A DNA stretch of 49,528 bases from contig JAQBGF010000055.1 of assembly GCA_032122615.1 (NCBI GenBank), positions 1-49,528 on the forward strand, read 5' to 3'. This document shows, in pieces, positions 25,191 to 32,791 of the stretch. The position numbers were made by a program, and so were the translations under genes. Position 1 is the stretch's first letter, and every line of letters starts with the position of its first letter. Origin of the DNA: SHZI01 sp032122615 (lineage in GTDB: Bacteria; Pseudomonadota; Gammaproteobacteria; Steroidobacterales; GCA-2729495). Under the pieces are notes generated by a model. It was not told the DNA's origin, ran no database searches, and was given only the letters and a program-made list of their open reading frames with translations.

Positions 25191-25648
25191 CAATCCGGCG
25201 TGCGGTACCGGTCGTGGCAACCCTTGCAGGCCTCACCCAGCGATTTGAAGGCGGTCATCGTGCCGGCCTTGTTATTGGCGGCAACGGCGTCCCGTATTTG
25301 TGCCGACGATGTCTCGAGCTTGGTGAGCAGTTGCTTGAACTGCTCCTGCTCCTGCTCCTGCCAGATCAGGGGCAGCGCGTCCGTATCTCCTGCGTCCGTG
25401 CCCGCCGGAAACACCACCCTGGCCTGGGCGCCCAGATCTGCCAGCGCGTTGGCGTGTGTCTTCAGATGGTCCTGATGTTCGACCTTGCCCATGTTAACCA
25501 GCAGAAACGCACCCACATGTGCGGCCATGGCGCTCATGATGGCCTTGCGGTACTTGATGGCATCGGCCGGCGTGGTCTCAGCGTAGGCGGCGGCCGAGAA
25601 CAGGGTGACAGCGCAGACGGCAAGGGCAGAAAGAACACTACGGCGCAT
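25190..25648 (-). CDS. Secreted class II cytochrome c (c-prime type)
   Basis: Protein of 152 residues. ATG 25648 starts a signal peptide (SVLSALAVCAVTLFSAAAYA). The mature part is mostly helical, with the single heme site C141-x2-C144-H145 close to the C terminus (EACKGCHDRYRTPD), which defines the cytochrome c-prime/c556 fold. Such proteins carry electrons or bind NO. Its gene precedes and overlaps the diheme cytochrome gene, so the two probably work in one chain. A short QEQEQEQ run reflects a CTCCTG microsatellite. Confidence 0.88.
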   Translation of the reverse strand: MRRSVLSALAVCAVTLFSAAAYAETTPADAIKYRKAIMSAMAAHVGAFLLVNMGKVEHQDHLKTHANALADLGAQARVVFPAGTDAGDTDALPLIWQEQEQEQFKQLLTKLETSSAQIRDAVAANNKAGTMTAFKSLGEACKGCHDRYRTPD

Positions 25649-25720
25649 AAGAGATCTCCGGTAATAGCGGGGTTCCGAGCATAGCAAGCCGGAACCCGGG
25701 ACTGCGATACGGTGCCACCG

Positions 25721-26164
25721 TCACTTCGCAGGCGTGGATGCGCAGGTCCAGGTGGTGGCATCGCATGGCGGTGCCGGCGCGCCGGGATCGATACCCGATT
25801 TGGTGTTGCAGCGATTATCGAGCGGCGTGAGATGGCCGCCAATCAGCAGCGCTGTAATGACGAGACGACCATCGCTGCAACGACTCATGATGGCGCTGAC
25901 GTCGACGGCGTAGGCCAGGTCGTCTGGCTGGCGGGGCCGATAAGGCAGCGGGCTGCCGGAGTTCAAGCCGTCGTAGACGCGCAGCGAAAGCGTGCTGTCG
26001 CTGGCAGCGGGAGTTGGCGTTGATGGCGGAGCCGTTGCGGTGTTCCAGGGCGTTGAAGGCCTGGGTGGTTCTGTTCCGTCTGGAGTTGTCTGGGCTGCGA
26101 CCGGCTGGCCGGCGAGCAGAACGGCCGTGGTGATAGCCACAGTGGTTCCAGCCCGGCGCTTCAC
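25721..26164 (-). CDS. Unknown secreted four-cysteine protein
   Basis: I do not recognise this 147-residue protein. It has a signal peptide (VAITTAVLLAGQPVAAQ), a Pro/Thr/Ser-rich linker (residues 25-55), then a small domain of about 90 residues with SLRVYDGLNSGSPLPYRP and four cysteines (SRCSDG, NRCNTKS, PPCDATTWTC) that could form two disulfides. It lies 6 bases behind the alpha/beta hydrolase gene and 72 bases ahead of the cytochrome pair, all on the minus strand, so one transcript is possible. Codon use looks like that of the neighbours. Confidence 0.6.
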   Translation of the reverse strand: MKRRAGTTVAITTAVLLAGQPVAAQTTPDGTEPPRPSTPWNTATAPPSTPTPAASDSTLSLRVYDGLNSGSPLPYRPRQPDDLAYAVDVSAIMSRCSDGRLVITALLIGGHLTPLDNRCNTKSGIDPGAPAPPCDATTWTCASTPAK

Positions 26165-26170
26165 GCTGCC

Positions 26171-27115
26171 TCAGCTCCCGCCGTCGAGGTAGATGCCAAT
26201 GTCACGGGCAATTTCCCGCCCGGCCTCGTCGGCCGCCATGTGGCCGACGCCCGGATACGTGATGACCTTAACGTCCGGAGAATTGACCAGCATCTTGCGC
26301 AATTCGTCGGCTTGCTCAACGGGCGTCTGGGGGTCCATTTCACCCCACAGGATCAACGTCGGTACAACAACAGCGGCGGTCACCTTGCCGAGATCAGCGC
26401 TGGAATAGGCGCGGAGGCGGGCAAGAATTGCGGCGCGCTGGCCGTCGCGCAGCCACATTTCGTACCACTGGTCAATGAGCTTGTCATCGACCCGGGAGGG
26501 ATCGCCGAAGCGGCTCTTCAGCATGAAGCTCGCCATGGCCCGGGGCGTGATGTACTCAAGAATATTCGCAACGCGGGGAACGCCGCCCGCGGCACGTTGC
26601 ACCGACCTTCCTTCGAGGGCACCCGGATTGAGAAGGATCAGGTGTTCCACCCTTTCAGGGTGCCGCGCCGTGTAATGCATGGCGACCGTGCCACCGATCG
26701 ACGTGCCAGCAATCGAGAAACGCGTGAGCCCGAGTGCATCGACAAATCGCTCCGTGAGCTGCACGGTGCGTTCGAGGCTGTAATCGCCGGACGGATCCGG
26801 CCCGGTCAGGCCGTGGCCCGTCATGTCAAAACGCAGGACGCGTTGCTTAGCGGCCAGGACATCGACCGCGTCGTCCCAGCTAAGCAGGCTGCCGAAGTTG
26901 GCGTGTATCAGTACCAGCGGTGGCCCGCTGCCTTCATCCCGGTAGTGGATCCGCACGCCATCGACATTGAGGAACTTGGAGGCGGGCGTGGTGTACTTGC
27001 CCTCAAGGACTTGAGCCGGGATATCGCGGTAAATCCAGGCCGCAACCAGGAAGGCCAGGCCGGCGAACAGGAAAAAACCACCGATGCCGTAGCCCAGGTA
27101 ACGAAGGAATTTCAT
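26171..27115 (-). CDS. Alpha/beta fold hydrolase, membrane-anchored
   Basis: Hydrolase of 314 residues. An N-terminal hydrophobic helix (GIGGFFLFAGLAFLVAAWIY) anchors it or serves as an uncleaved signal. The catalytic triad is clear: nucleophile S139 in AGTSIGGTV, D261 in LILWGEMDPQTP, and H292 in YPGVGHMA. The oxyanion region LVLIHANFGS and the block RFDMTGHGLTGPDPSGDY are typical of the epoxide hydrolase / haloalkane dehalogenase-like branch, but the substrate is not predictable. It is followed on the same strand by the unknown four-Cys protein. Confidence 0.88.
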   Translation of the reverse strand: MKFLRYLGYGIGGFFLFAGLAFLVAAWIYRDIPAQVLEGKYTTPASKFLNVDGVRIHYRDEGSGPPLVLIHANFGSLLSWDDAVDVLAAKQRVLRFDMTGHGLTGPDPSGDYSLERTVQLTERFVDALGLTRFSIAGTSIGGTVAMHYTARHPERVEHLILLNPGALEGRSVQRAAGGVPRVANILEYITPRAMASFMLKSRFGDPSRVDDKLIDQWYEMWLRDGQRAAILARLRAYSSADLGKVTAAVVVPTLILWGEMDPQTPVEQADELRKMLVNSPDVKVITYPGVGHMAADEAGREIARDIGIYLDGGS

Positions 27116-27200
27116 GGCGGGTGACTATAGCAGGGGGAGTTTGTTGCAGACGCGTTGCGACGGCCACGGCGGAATAATCGGGAACCGGAAGCAGAAAAGA

Positions 27201-27226
27201 ACAGGGGCCGCATTCGCGGCCCCTGT
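27201..27226 (-). terminator. Rho-independent terminator
   Basis: Perfect 11-base stem ACAGGGGCCGC (27201-27211) / GCGGCCCCTGT (27216-27226) with loop ATTC. On the minus strand it is followed by TCTTTTCTG. It lies 27 bases after the Ala-rich lipoprotein stop codon and so terminates that transcript. Confidence 0.8.
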
Positions 27227-27252
27227 CTTCGAAGATTGACGGTATCAGTCAA

Positions 27253-27570
27253 TCAGTCTTGCATCGCCTTGCCAGTATCTTCCATCGCCTTGCCGGTGGC
27301 GTCGGTAGCGGCATCGGCTGCATCGGCGGCGGCACCGGCCGCGTCAGCGGCACCGGCTGCAGCCGCATCAGCGGCGCTTGCGGCGGCCTCAGCGGTGGCA
27401 TCGGCAGCTGAACCAGCGGCATCAGCTGCGGATTCGGCAGCCTCGGATGCGCTTTCCATCGCGTCACTGGCAGCATCGGCCGCCTTGTCAGCGGGCTTGC
27501 CACCGCACCCGGCGATCATTACGAGTGCCATTGGCAGGGCAAGCCATGCCTGACGAATCAAAGTGCTCAT
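27253..27570 (-). CDS. Alanine-rich small lipoprotein
   Basis: Protein of 105 residues. The signal peptide ends in a lipobox (MIAGCGGKPAD), giving a lipidated cysteine near residue 22. The mature chain is built almost only of Ala, Asp, Glu, Ser and Thr in AADAA/ESAADAAG-like repeats. This strongly predicts one long acidic helix or coiled coil, a design shared with small envelope lipoproteins such as Lpp-like proteins. ATG 27570 is preceded by a strong GGAGGA. The frame continues far upstream in other genes, but those codons are not part of it. It has its own terminator and a promoter region with a tandem repeat. Confidence 0.8.
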   Translation of the reverse strand: MSTLIRQAWLALPMALVMIAGCGGKPADKAADAASDAMESASEAAESAADAAGSAADATAEAAASAADAAAAGAADAAGAAADAADAATDATGKAMEDTGKAMQD

Positions 27571-27596
27571 CGGTCGTCCTCCTGTATCCAAAGTTT

Positions 27597-27620
27597 TCAA
27601 ACGGCCTAACTCAAACGGCC
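27597..27620 (-). promoter_or_regulatory. Tandem 14-bp repeat in lipoprotein promoter
   Basis: Two copies of TCAAACGGCCT at 14-base spacing (27597 and 27611), 27-50 bases upstream of the lipoprotein ATG. On the minus strand they read AGGCCGTTTGA twice and occupy the -35/-10 zone, so they look like tandem operator sites. Confidence 0.4.
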
Positions 27621-27823
27621 TGAAAAATGCCAGCCAATGATAGTGATTACCCTTTCGGAACACCCCGTCCGAAAAAACAGCACACTGCCCCTGGTTCCCA
27701 TCCCTCTGCTCTGCCTGCTGAGAGCCGGCAGGCGCGAAGAGCATACACCAAATTTCCGGGCATAAAGCCTCAAATCCGGGGGTTCTGCGCGTTCTGTCGG
27801 GGTTGGCCTTGCCCGTGAACTTG

Positions 27824-27848
27824 GCGACGGATATTGACGAAGCGTCGC
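27824..27848. promoter_or_regulatory. Candidate operator upstream of ABC exporter genes
   Basis: GCGACG-N13-CGTCGC inverted repeat 44 bases before the permease start, overlapping a TTGACG -35-like hexamer. The TetR gene in the same operon is the natural candidate ligand; this is inference. Confidence 0.3.
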
Positions 27849-27891
27849 TAAAAGCGCATGGTGCCGCCTGCTTGCCAGCAAGAGCAATCGC

Positions 27892-29043
27892 ATGTTTATA
27901 GCCTCCCGGGATCTCGTCTACGCAAAAGGTCGCTTTGCCCTGATGGGCCTGGTGGTAGCGCTCGTTGCCTATCTCATGACCTTTCTCTCCGGCTTGTCTG
28001 GTGGGCTCATCAGCAACAACGTCTCGGGATTGATCGCCTCGCCGGCGACGCATTTTGCCTTTCAGTACGATGACCGGCCGACTTTCCGGTCCAGCCTCGT
28101 GGACCGGCCCATGTGGGAGGGCTGGAGTTCCCGATCCGGGGTTCTCCATGCAGAACCTCTCGGGCACACCACATTCAATGGTCGGAACCAGCGCAATGAA
28201 CCGCTCGAATTCGTGCTCTGGGGGATCCGTCCCGGTTCTTTCCTCGACGTGCCGGTTGAAAGCGGCGAGCGGCTTGGGTCGACAGAGAGCGGGGTGGTGA
28301 TATCCCGCCTGCTCGCGGATCGGGGTGTGGAGATCGGGGACACGATTACCCTCGATCGGGTCCTCACCGAACTGACTGTGATCGGAATAACCGGCGATGA
28401 GCGCAACTATGAACATGCGCCCATAGTCTTCACGCCCTTGCCCAAGTGGCAGGAGGCAACCTACGGCCCGCCGGGCGGCGCGCCACCAGGGGAGAAATTG
28501 CCCGATGTGGTCTTCGATTTCGCCAGTGTCGTTGCCCTGAAGATCGACCCCGGCGTGACGCCTCCGCAAATCGCAGCGGCAGACTCTGACCTTGGCACCA
28601 CGACCCTGACTCTGACGGAATCATTCGCGACTTCACCGGCGTACCAGGTGGAGGTATTCACCGTTGCTGCCATCCAGGCCTTCCTCGTGGTGACGTCTGC
28701 GGTGCTCCTCGGTGCGTTCTTCCTGATCTGGACCATCCAGCGGACGTCTGAAATCGGGCTCGTCAAGGCGCTGGGGGCCTCAAACGGCTACCTGCTGCGT
28801 GATTCGCTGGGCCAGGCGATGCTGCTGCTGACCGGCGGCCTGATTGTTGGTGTGGGTCTTGCGCTGGCAACCGGCGTGGTGTTCAAGGCGACGGCCGAGG
28901 CGGGCACGCCTTTCCATTATCAGCCGCTCACCGTCGCAATCTCGTCCTTGCTGTTGCTTGGCGCCGGCCTGGTGGGTGGTGCGGTGTCGATACGCCGGAT
29001 TACGTCGATAGAGCCGCTGATTGCACTGGGGAGAGACCGGTGA
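27892..29043 (+). CDS. ABC transporter permease, HrtB/DevC-like
   Basis: FtsX-type permease of 383 residues. The N terminus (FIASRDLVYAKGRFALMGLVVALVAYL) is the pattern of HrtB/DevC-like exporters, where a short cytosolic stretch RDL-x-x-AKGRFA precedes the first span. A periplasmic domain of about 200 residues follows, then three spans containing EIGLVKALGASNGYLL. HrtBA systems extrude heme in Gram-positive bacteria. The stop overlaps the GTG start of the ATPase gene (GTGA). A TetR regulator follows, as in HrtR-controlled systems, but heme specificity is not shown by sequence. Confidence 0.8.
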   Translation: MFIASRDLVYAKGRFALMGLVVALVAYLMTFLSGLSGGLISNNVSGLIASPATHFAFQYDDRPTFRSSLVDRPMWEGWSSRSGVLHAEPLGHTTFNGRNQRNEPLEFVLWGIRPGSFLDVPVESGERLGSTESGVVISRLLADRGVEIGDTITLDRVLTELTVIGITGDERNYEHAPIVFTPLPKWQEATYGPPGGAPPGEKLPDVVFDFASVVALKIDPGVTPPQIAAADSDLGTTTLTLTESFATSPAYQVEVFTVAAIQAFLVVTSAVLLGAFFLIWTIQRTSEIGLVKALGASNGYLLRDSLGQAMLLLTGGLIVGVGLALATGVVFKATAEAGTPFHYQPLTVAISSLLLLGAGLVGGAVSIRRITSIEPLIALGRDR

Positions 29044-29735
29044 GTTTGCGTATTGAATCCGTTTCGCTGCTCCTCGGCGACGGAGACCAGCAGGTGAAGG
29101 CTCTCGACAATGTGTCGCTCAGCGTGGCGCCGGGTGAACTGCTGGCAGTGGTTGGTCCGTCGGGTTCCGGCAAATCAAGTCTGCTCGCCGTGTGCGGTGG
29201 TTTGCGCAAGCCCAGCGCTGGGCGCATTTACGTGGCCGATACGGAAATTACGGCACTGAACGATGATCAGTTGACCCGAATCAGGCGCGAAAAGATCGGC
29301 TTTGTTTTCCAGCAATCGAACCTTCTGCCGGCATTGACGGTGCTGGATCAATTGCTGCTGACTGTCCACCTGCGGGGTACATCGCCGCGCTCTGCAGATC
29401 GGGACCGGGCCATGGCCCTCCTGCAGCAGGTTGGAATGGACAGTCGCAGTCGCCGCCGGCCTGCCGAGCTGTCAGGCGGTGAACGGCAGCGGGTGGGAAT
29501 CGCCAGGGCGCTGATGTCGTCGCCAAGCCTGCTGCTGGTAGACGAGCCGACGTCCATGCTTGATCAGGCGCGTGGCCAGCAAATTGTCGGCCTGCTTCGT
29601 AGCCAATGCCACGAACACCAGGTTGCCGCGCTCATGGTGACCCACGACCGGGACATGCTGGCCTATGTCGACCGCGCCGTACACATCGGCGACGGACGCC
29701 TGCAAAGGCTGGAGGTGGCACATTCCGCGCATTAA
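29040..29735 (+). CDS. ABC transporter ATP-binding protein, HrtA-like
   Basis: ATPase of 231 residues, partner of the overlapping permease. Walker A is GPSGSGKSS, the Q-loop is in FVFQQSNLLP, the signature is LSGGERQRVGIARA, and Walker B is LLLVDEPTSMLD, with the switch histidine in MVTHDRD. It belongs to the same MacB/LolD/HrtA group as the ATPase at 15714 but is only moderately similar to it. A Shine-Dalgarno GGGGAGAG precedes the GTG start. The TetR gene begins within about 25 bases of its end. Confidence 0.92.
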   Translation: MSLRIESVSLLLGDGDQQVKALDNVSLSVAPGELLAVVGPSGSGKSSLLAVCGGLRKPSAGRIYVADTEITALNDDQLTRIRREKIGFVFQQSNLLPALTVLDQLLLTVHLRGTSPRSADRDRAMALLQQVGMDSRSRRRPAELSGGERQRVGIARALMSSPSLLLVDEPTSMLDQARGQQIVGLLRSQCHEHQVAALMVTHDRDMLAYVDRAVHIGDGRLQRLEVAHSAH

Positions 29736-29757
29736 GGCGGAGAGCATCGAAAAGCAT

Positions 29758-30309
29758 GTGAGAGTGCAGACTGCTCGCATCCTGGATGCTGCGACTGAGC
29801 TTTTTCGTGTGCGGGGTTACCGCAAGACCGATATGGAGGACATTGCAAAGTCAGTTGGTCTGGCCCGGAACTCACTCTATCGGTATTACGGCAACAAGGA
29901 TTCCATCCTTCTCGGCTGTGTCGAACGCGACATGCGCGCCTACATCGAGCAGATGAGAAGCCTGGACGGCCTGTATCCGGATCCCGCCGAGCGCATTGAA
30001 GCGTGGCTGGACATGCAGATCGATATTGCCACCAGTCCCGCGCACGCCACCATGGAGCTGATCGCGGAGATTCGCAGCGCTTCTCCGAAACTTCGCAAGC
30101 AGCTCATGGAGCTTCACGAGCTGCCCGCCGCCGCGCTGGCGGGTGCAATAGCGCAGTTGGTTCGCGGCAAGCGTCGCGATTCCGCCCTGATGACTGCCTT
30201 GATCGGGGGCATGGCAGACGCAGCGGCAGGGCAGGCGCTGCGCCGAAAAAACAAGGTGTTGGTCAAGCGCGAGTTGCGCAGGGCCGTCATGCGCATTCTG
30301 GAGAACTGA
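29758..30309 (+). CDS. TetR family transcriptional regulator
   Basis: Repressor of 183 residues. The N-terminal HTH is canonical: RILDAATELFRVRGYRKTDMEDIAKSVGLARNSLYRYYGNKDSIL. The C-terminal ligand domain is all-helical and unlike any specific subgroup that I can name. GTG 29758 is chosen because the HTH begins eight codons later; GTG 29764 is equally possible. It is embedded in an exporter operon, so it probably represses these genes and is released by the exported compound, as HrtR is by heme. The secreted chelatase-like gene follows 11 bases later. Confidence 0.88.
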   Translation: MRVQTARILDAATELFRVRGYRKTDMEDIAKSVGLARNSLYRYYGNKDSILLGCVERDMRAYIEQMRSLDGLYPDPAERIEAWLDMQIDIATSPAHATMELIAEIRSASPKLRKQLMELHELPAAALAGAIAQLVRGKRRDSALMTALIGGMADAAAGQALRRKNKVLVKRELRRAVMRILEN

Positions 30310-30320
30310 AGGAGATTTTG

Positions 30321-31421
30321 ATGAAAGCACATGGAGCTGCGCCACGACTGGCGTTTCTGCTTCTGCCATTGCTGCTGGCGGTGGCCACCAACGATCTGTC
30401 CGCTGCCGATGAGCACGCCCACCATAATGGTGGCGCCGAGGTTCCCATGGGGCCGGATGGCAAACGCCTCGAGTCCTATAACCAGCGTCATGAAATGACG
30501 CCGGAAATGCGCGAGGGGTTGCGGAAGAAGGTTGCTCTCTATCGCGGCTTCAGCGACCGCGAACTCGACATGAACATGAACGCCATGGGTCCCAACTACG
30601 AGTGGTATGTCAGTGATCCAAAGCTCAAGGGCGACACCGGCGTGCTGATCCTGGCGCATGGCGTTGGCCAGAACAGCGACCGCATTCTCAAGGAGGCGTT
30701 CGCACCGATGGCCGAAAAGTATCCCACCGCGATTGGTTACGGTATGGCCATGATGGGGTCGGCACACCTGCAGTCTGCGGTGGACGACCTTCGTGCGCGC
30801 GGCGCGCGCCGGATCATTCTGGTGGACGAGGGGACGACCACGAAGTACAACACCCTGACACGCCACTGGCAGTACATCTTTGGCATGTATCCGGAGCCGA
30901 GTTATCTGGCAGTACCGAAGATCAATGCGCCGGACCTGAAGTTTGTCTGGACGGGTCACTTCAATGACCATACCCTGATTACCGAGATGCTTTACGAAAA
31001 TGCGCGGTCGGTCAGCACTGATCCAGCCAACGAGGTTCTGATAATTGTCGGGCATGGGCCGGAGGATGCTGTCGATAACGTTCCCGACCTGGAGATTCTT
31101 CAGGCGCATGTCGATCGGCTCAAGGCTAAAAAGGAATTTGCGGATGTCCGGATCATCAACCTGCAGGACGACGCGATACTTCCTGTTCGGGAGTCAAACG
31201 TCCGGCGGCTGCGCACATGGATTCAGCAGGCCAGAAAGAGTGGCAAGAAGGTCGTTGTTGTGGCCGTTTCCGGGGCGAGTTTCGGCGTTCAGCAGCACAT
31301 CAAGACAGATTTGCGCGGGCTCGAGTACACATTTGCCGAGCGCGGGCTGAGTGAGAGTCCGAAATTTGTGCAGTGGGTTGACAGTCTCGTTGCGGCGGCG
31401 GTAGCCGAAAGCCCGAAGTGA
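30321..31421 (+). CDS. Secreted CbiX/sirohydrochlorin chelatase-like protein
   Basis: Protein of 366 residues. ATG 30321 follows AAGGAG. A signal peptide (AFLLLPLLLAVATNDLSA) precedes a short His-rich stretch (DEHAHHNGG) and then two chelatase-like halves. The first has LILAHGVGQNSD with H113 and a helix DDLRARGARRIILV as in CbiX/SirB; the second has LIIVGHGPEDAVDN with H245. H182, H213 and H217 are further metal-ligand candidates. Known chelatases of this fold insert metal into tetrapyrroles in the cytosol; export to the periplasm is atypical. Family assignment rests on the HG motifs and fold layout, so it is moderate. The MFS gene start overlaps its stop. Confidence 0.6.
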   Translation: MKAHGAAPRLAFLLLPLLLAVATNDLSAADEHAHHNGGAEVPMGPDGKRLESYNQRHEMTPEMREGLRKKVALYRGFSDRELDMNMNAMGPNYEWYVSDPKLKGDTGVLILAHGVGQNSDRILKEAFAPMAEKYPTAIGYGMAMMGSAHLQSAVDDLRARGARRIILVDEGTTTKYNTLTRHWQYIFGMYPEPSYLAVPKINAPDLKFVWTGHFNDHTLITEMLYENARSVSTDPANEVLIIVGHGPEDAVDNVPDLEILQAHVDRLKAKKEFADVRIINLQDDAILPVRESNVRRLRTWIQQARKSGKKVVVVAVSGASFGVQQHIKTDLRGLEYTFAERGLSESPKFVQWVDSLVAAAVAESPK

Positions 31422-32791
31422 ACCAGCCGAATTTACGACCACTGCTGCTGGTTCTCTTTGTTGGCGTCCTCATGGGCGCGCTCGACCTGGCCATCATTGG
31501 CCCGGCGCTGCCCGCCATTCAGGCGGATTTCGGCATCGATGCCCGGTCACTGGCCTGGATATTCAGCATCTACTTGTTGTTCCAGTTGGTGGGCACGCCG
31601 CTGATGGCCAAGCTCTCCGACCGGTACGGCCGCCGGGCGATTTATGTGCTCAATCTTGCGCTGTTTGGCCTGGGATCGCTCCTGCTCGTGCTGGCACCGT
31701 CCTTCGCCTTGCTTCTGGTTGGCCGGGCGATCCAGGGAGTGGGAGCGGGTGGAATCTTTCCGATTGCCAGCGCCGTCATTGGCGATACGTTCCCGCCGGA
31801 AAAGCGCGGACCGACTCTGGGGCTTCTTGGCGCCGTATTCGGCATTGCCTTCCTGATCGGGCCGATTCTCGGGGGCATATTCCTGCGTTTCTCCTGGCAC
31901 TGGCTGTTCCTGATCAACCTGCCGATCGTCGCAGTTCTCATCTGGCAGTCGTTGCGTCTGCTCCCGGGCTCGGGCGCAGCGGTGCGAAAACCTTTCGACG
32001 GAGCTGGTGCCCTGCTGTTGTCGATAGTGCTCGGCAGCCTCGCTATTGTTCTCACGGAGCTGGATAGCAGCAACGTTGTGGCTAGCCTTTTGTCGCTGCC
32101 GGTTGCCCCGTTCGCCGTACTGGCGGTTGTGCTCGCTCCCGTCTTCTGGCGCGTCGAGCACAAGGCCGAGGACCCCATCGTTCCGCCCCGAATGCTGGGT
32201 TCGTTGCAGATGCGCCTGACCGGGGCAATTGCCATCGGTACTGGCACCCTGGAAGCCGGATCGGCGTTCTTCCCGGCACTCGCCGTTGCGGCGCTTGGTG
32301 TGACTGACTATAACGCCAGCCTGTTGATGCTGCCGTCCGTGCTGGCCACGACGATCGGCGCGCCAGTGATGGGCCGACTTCTTAATGTGTTCGGATCCCG
32401 GCTGCTTGTGCAGTCGGGCCTGGCCTGCGTGGCTATTGGCGCCCTCGTGTACGCCCTTACCGACCTCACCGTCACACTGTTCATCATTGGCGGCATTATC
32501 GGGGGCCTCGGGTTTTCGGCGCTGCTCGGTGCGCCGCTTCGCTACATTGTGCTTAACGAGGCACTGCCAGCCGATCGGGGTTCAGCGCAGGGGCTGCTCA
32601 CGGTGTTTCTGTCCGTCGGTCAACTGAGCGGCGCTGCCATCATCGGCGGCGTGGCTGCCTCACAAGGTGGTGGCACCAAGGGCTATCAATTGGCGCTGCT
32701 GATCCTTGGTGGCCTGACCGCTGTGCTCGCCGTGGTTGGCTTCGGCCTGAAGTCCCGCGATAACGAGCGGGCGAGCGCGGCGGCTACCTAG
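31418..32791 (+). CDS. MFS drug-type efflux transporter (DHA2-like)
   Basis: Transporter of 457 residues with about 14 hydrophobic segments. LDLAIIGPALPAIQADF at the N terminus resembles the DHA2 pattern, and SDRYGRRAIY is the MFS loop 2-3 motif. Such proteins use the proton gradient to expel lipophilic compounds. GTG 31418 overlaps the stop of the chelatase-like gene (GTGA), so it is translated with it. It completes the run permease, ATPase, TetR, secreted chelatase-like protein and MFS. The 3' end overlaps the convergent gene by four bases. Confidence 0.87.
   Translation: MNQPNLRPLLLVLFVGVLMGALDLAIIGPALPAIQADFGIDARSLAWIFSIYLLFQLVGTPLMAKLSDRYGRRAIYVLNLALFGLGSLLLVLAPSFALLLVGRAIQGVGAGGIFPIASAVIGDTFPPEKRGPTLGLLGAVFGIAFLIGPILGGIFLRFSWHWLFLINLPIVAVLIWQSLRLLPGSGAAVRKPFDGAGALLLSIVLGSLAIVLTELDSSNVVASLLSLPVAPFAVLAVVLAPVFWRVEHKAEDPIVPPRMLGSLQMRLTGAIAIGTGTLEAGSAFFPALAVAALGVTDYNASLLMLPSVLATTIGAPVMGRLLNVFGSRLLVQSGLACVAIGALVYALTDLTVTLFIIGGIIGGLGFSALLGAPLRYIVLNEALPADRGSAQGLLTVFLSVGQLSGAAIIGGVAASQGGGTKGYQLALLILGGLTAVLAVVGFGLKSRDNERASAAAT

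Larger units (their letters stand above)
27571..27891. other. Divergent intergenic region, 321 bases
   Basis: No convincing gene. Next to the lipoprotein gene, TCAAACGGCC is repeated 14 bases apart (27597-27606 and 27611-27620), flanked by TTTTCA and TGAAAA. A hairpin TTTCGGA-N8-TCCGAAA lies at 27653-27674. Close to the ABC permease gene, GCGACG (27824-27829) and CGTCGC (27843-27848) form an inverted repeat overlapping a TTGACG (27834), a possible -35 box. The remainder shows nothing clear. Confidence 0.5.

Noticed and set aside
25310..25365. CTCCTG run that looked like a CRISPR or satellite start
   Set aside because: It is a short in-frame microsatellite encoding Gln-Glu repeats within the cytochrome gene.
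27571..27891. Riboswitch or tRNA-like RNA gene
   Set aside because: Only small isolated hairpins; no conserved riboswitch core or cloverleaf could be drawn.
27606..27893. 95-codon open frame in the intergenic region before the ABC permease
   Set aside because: No ribosome-binding site, Arg/Ser-rich composition and no similarity that I can see.
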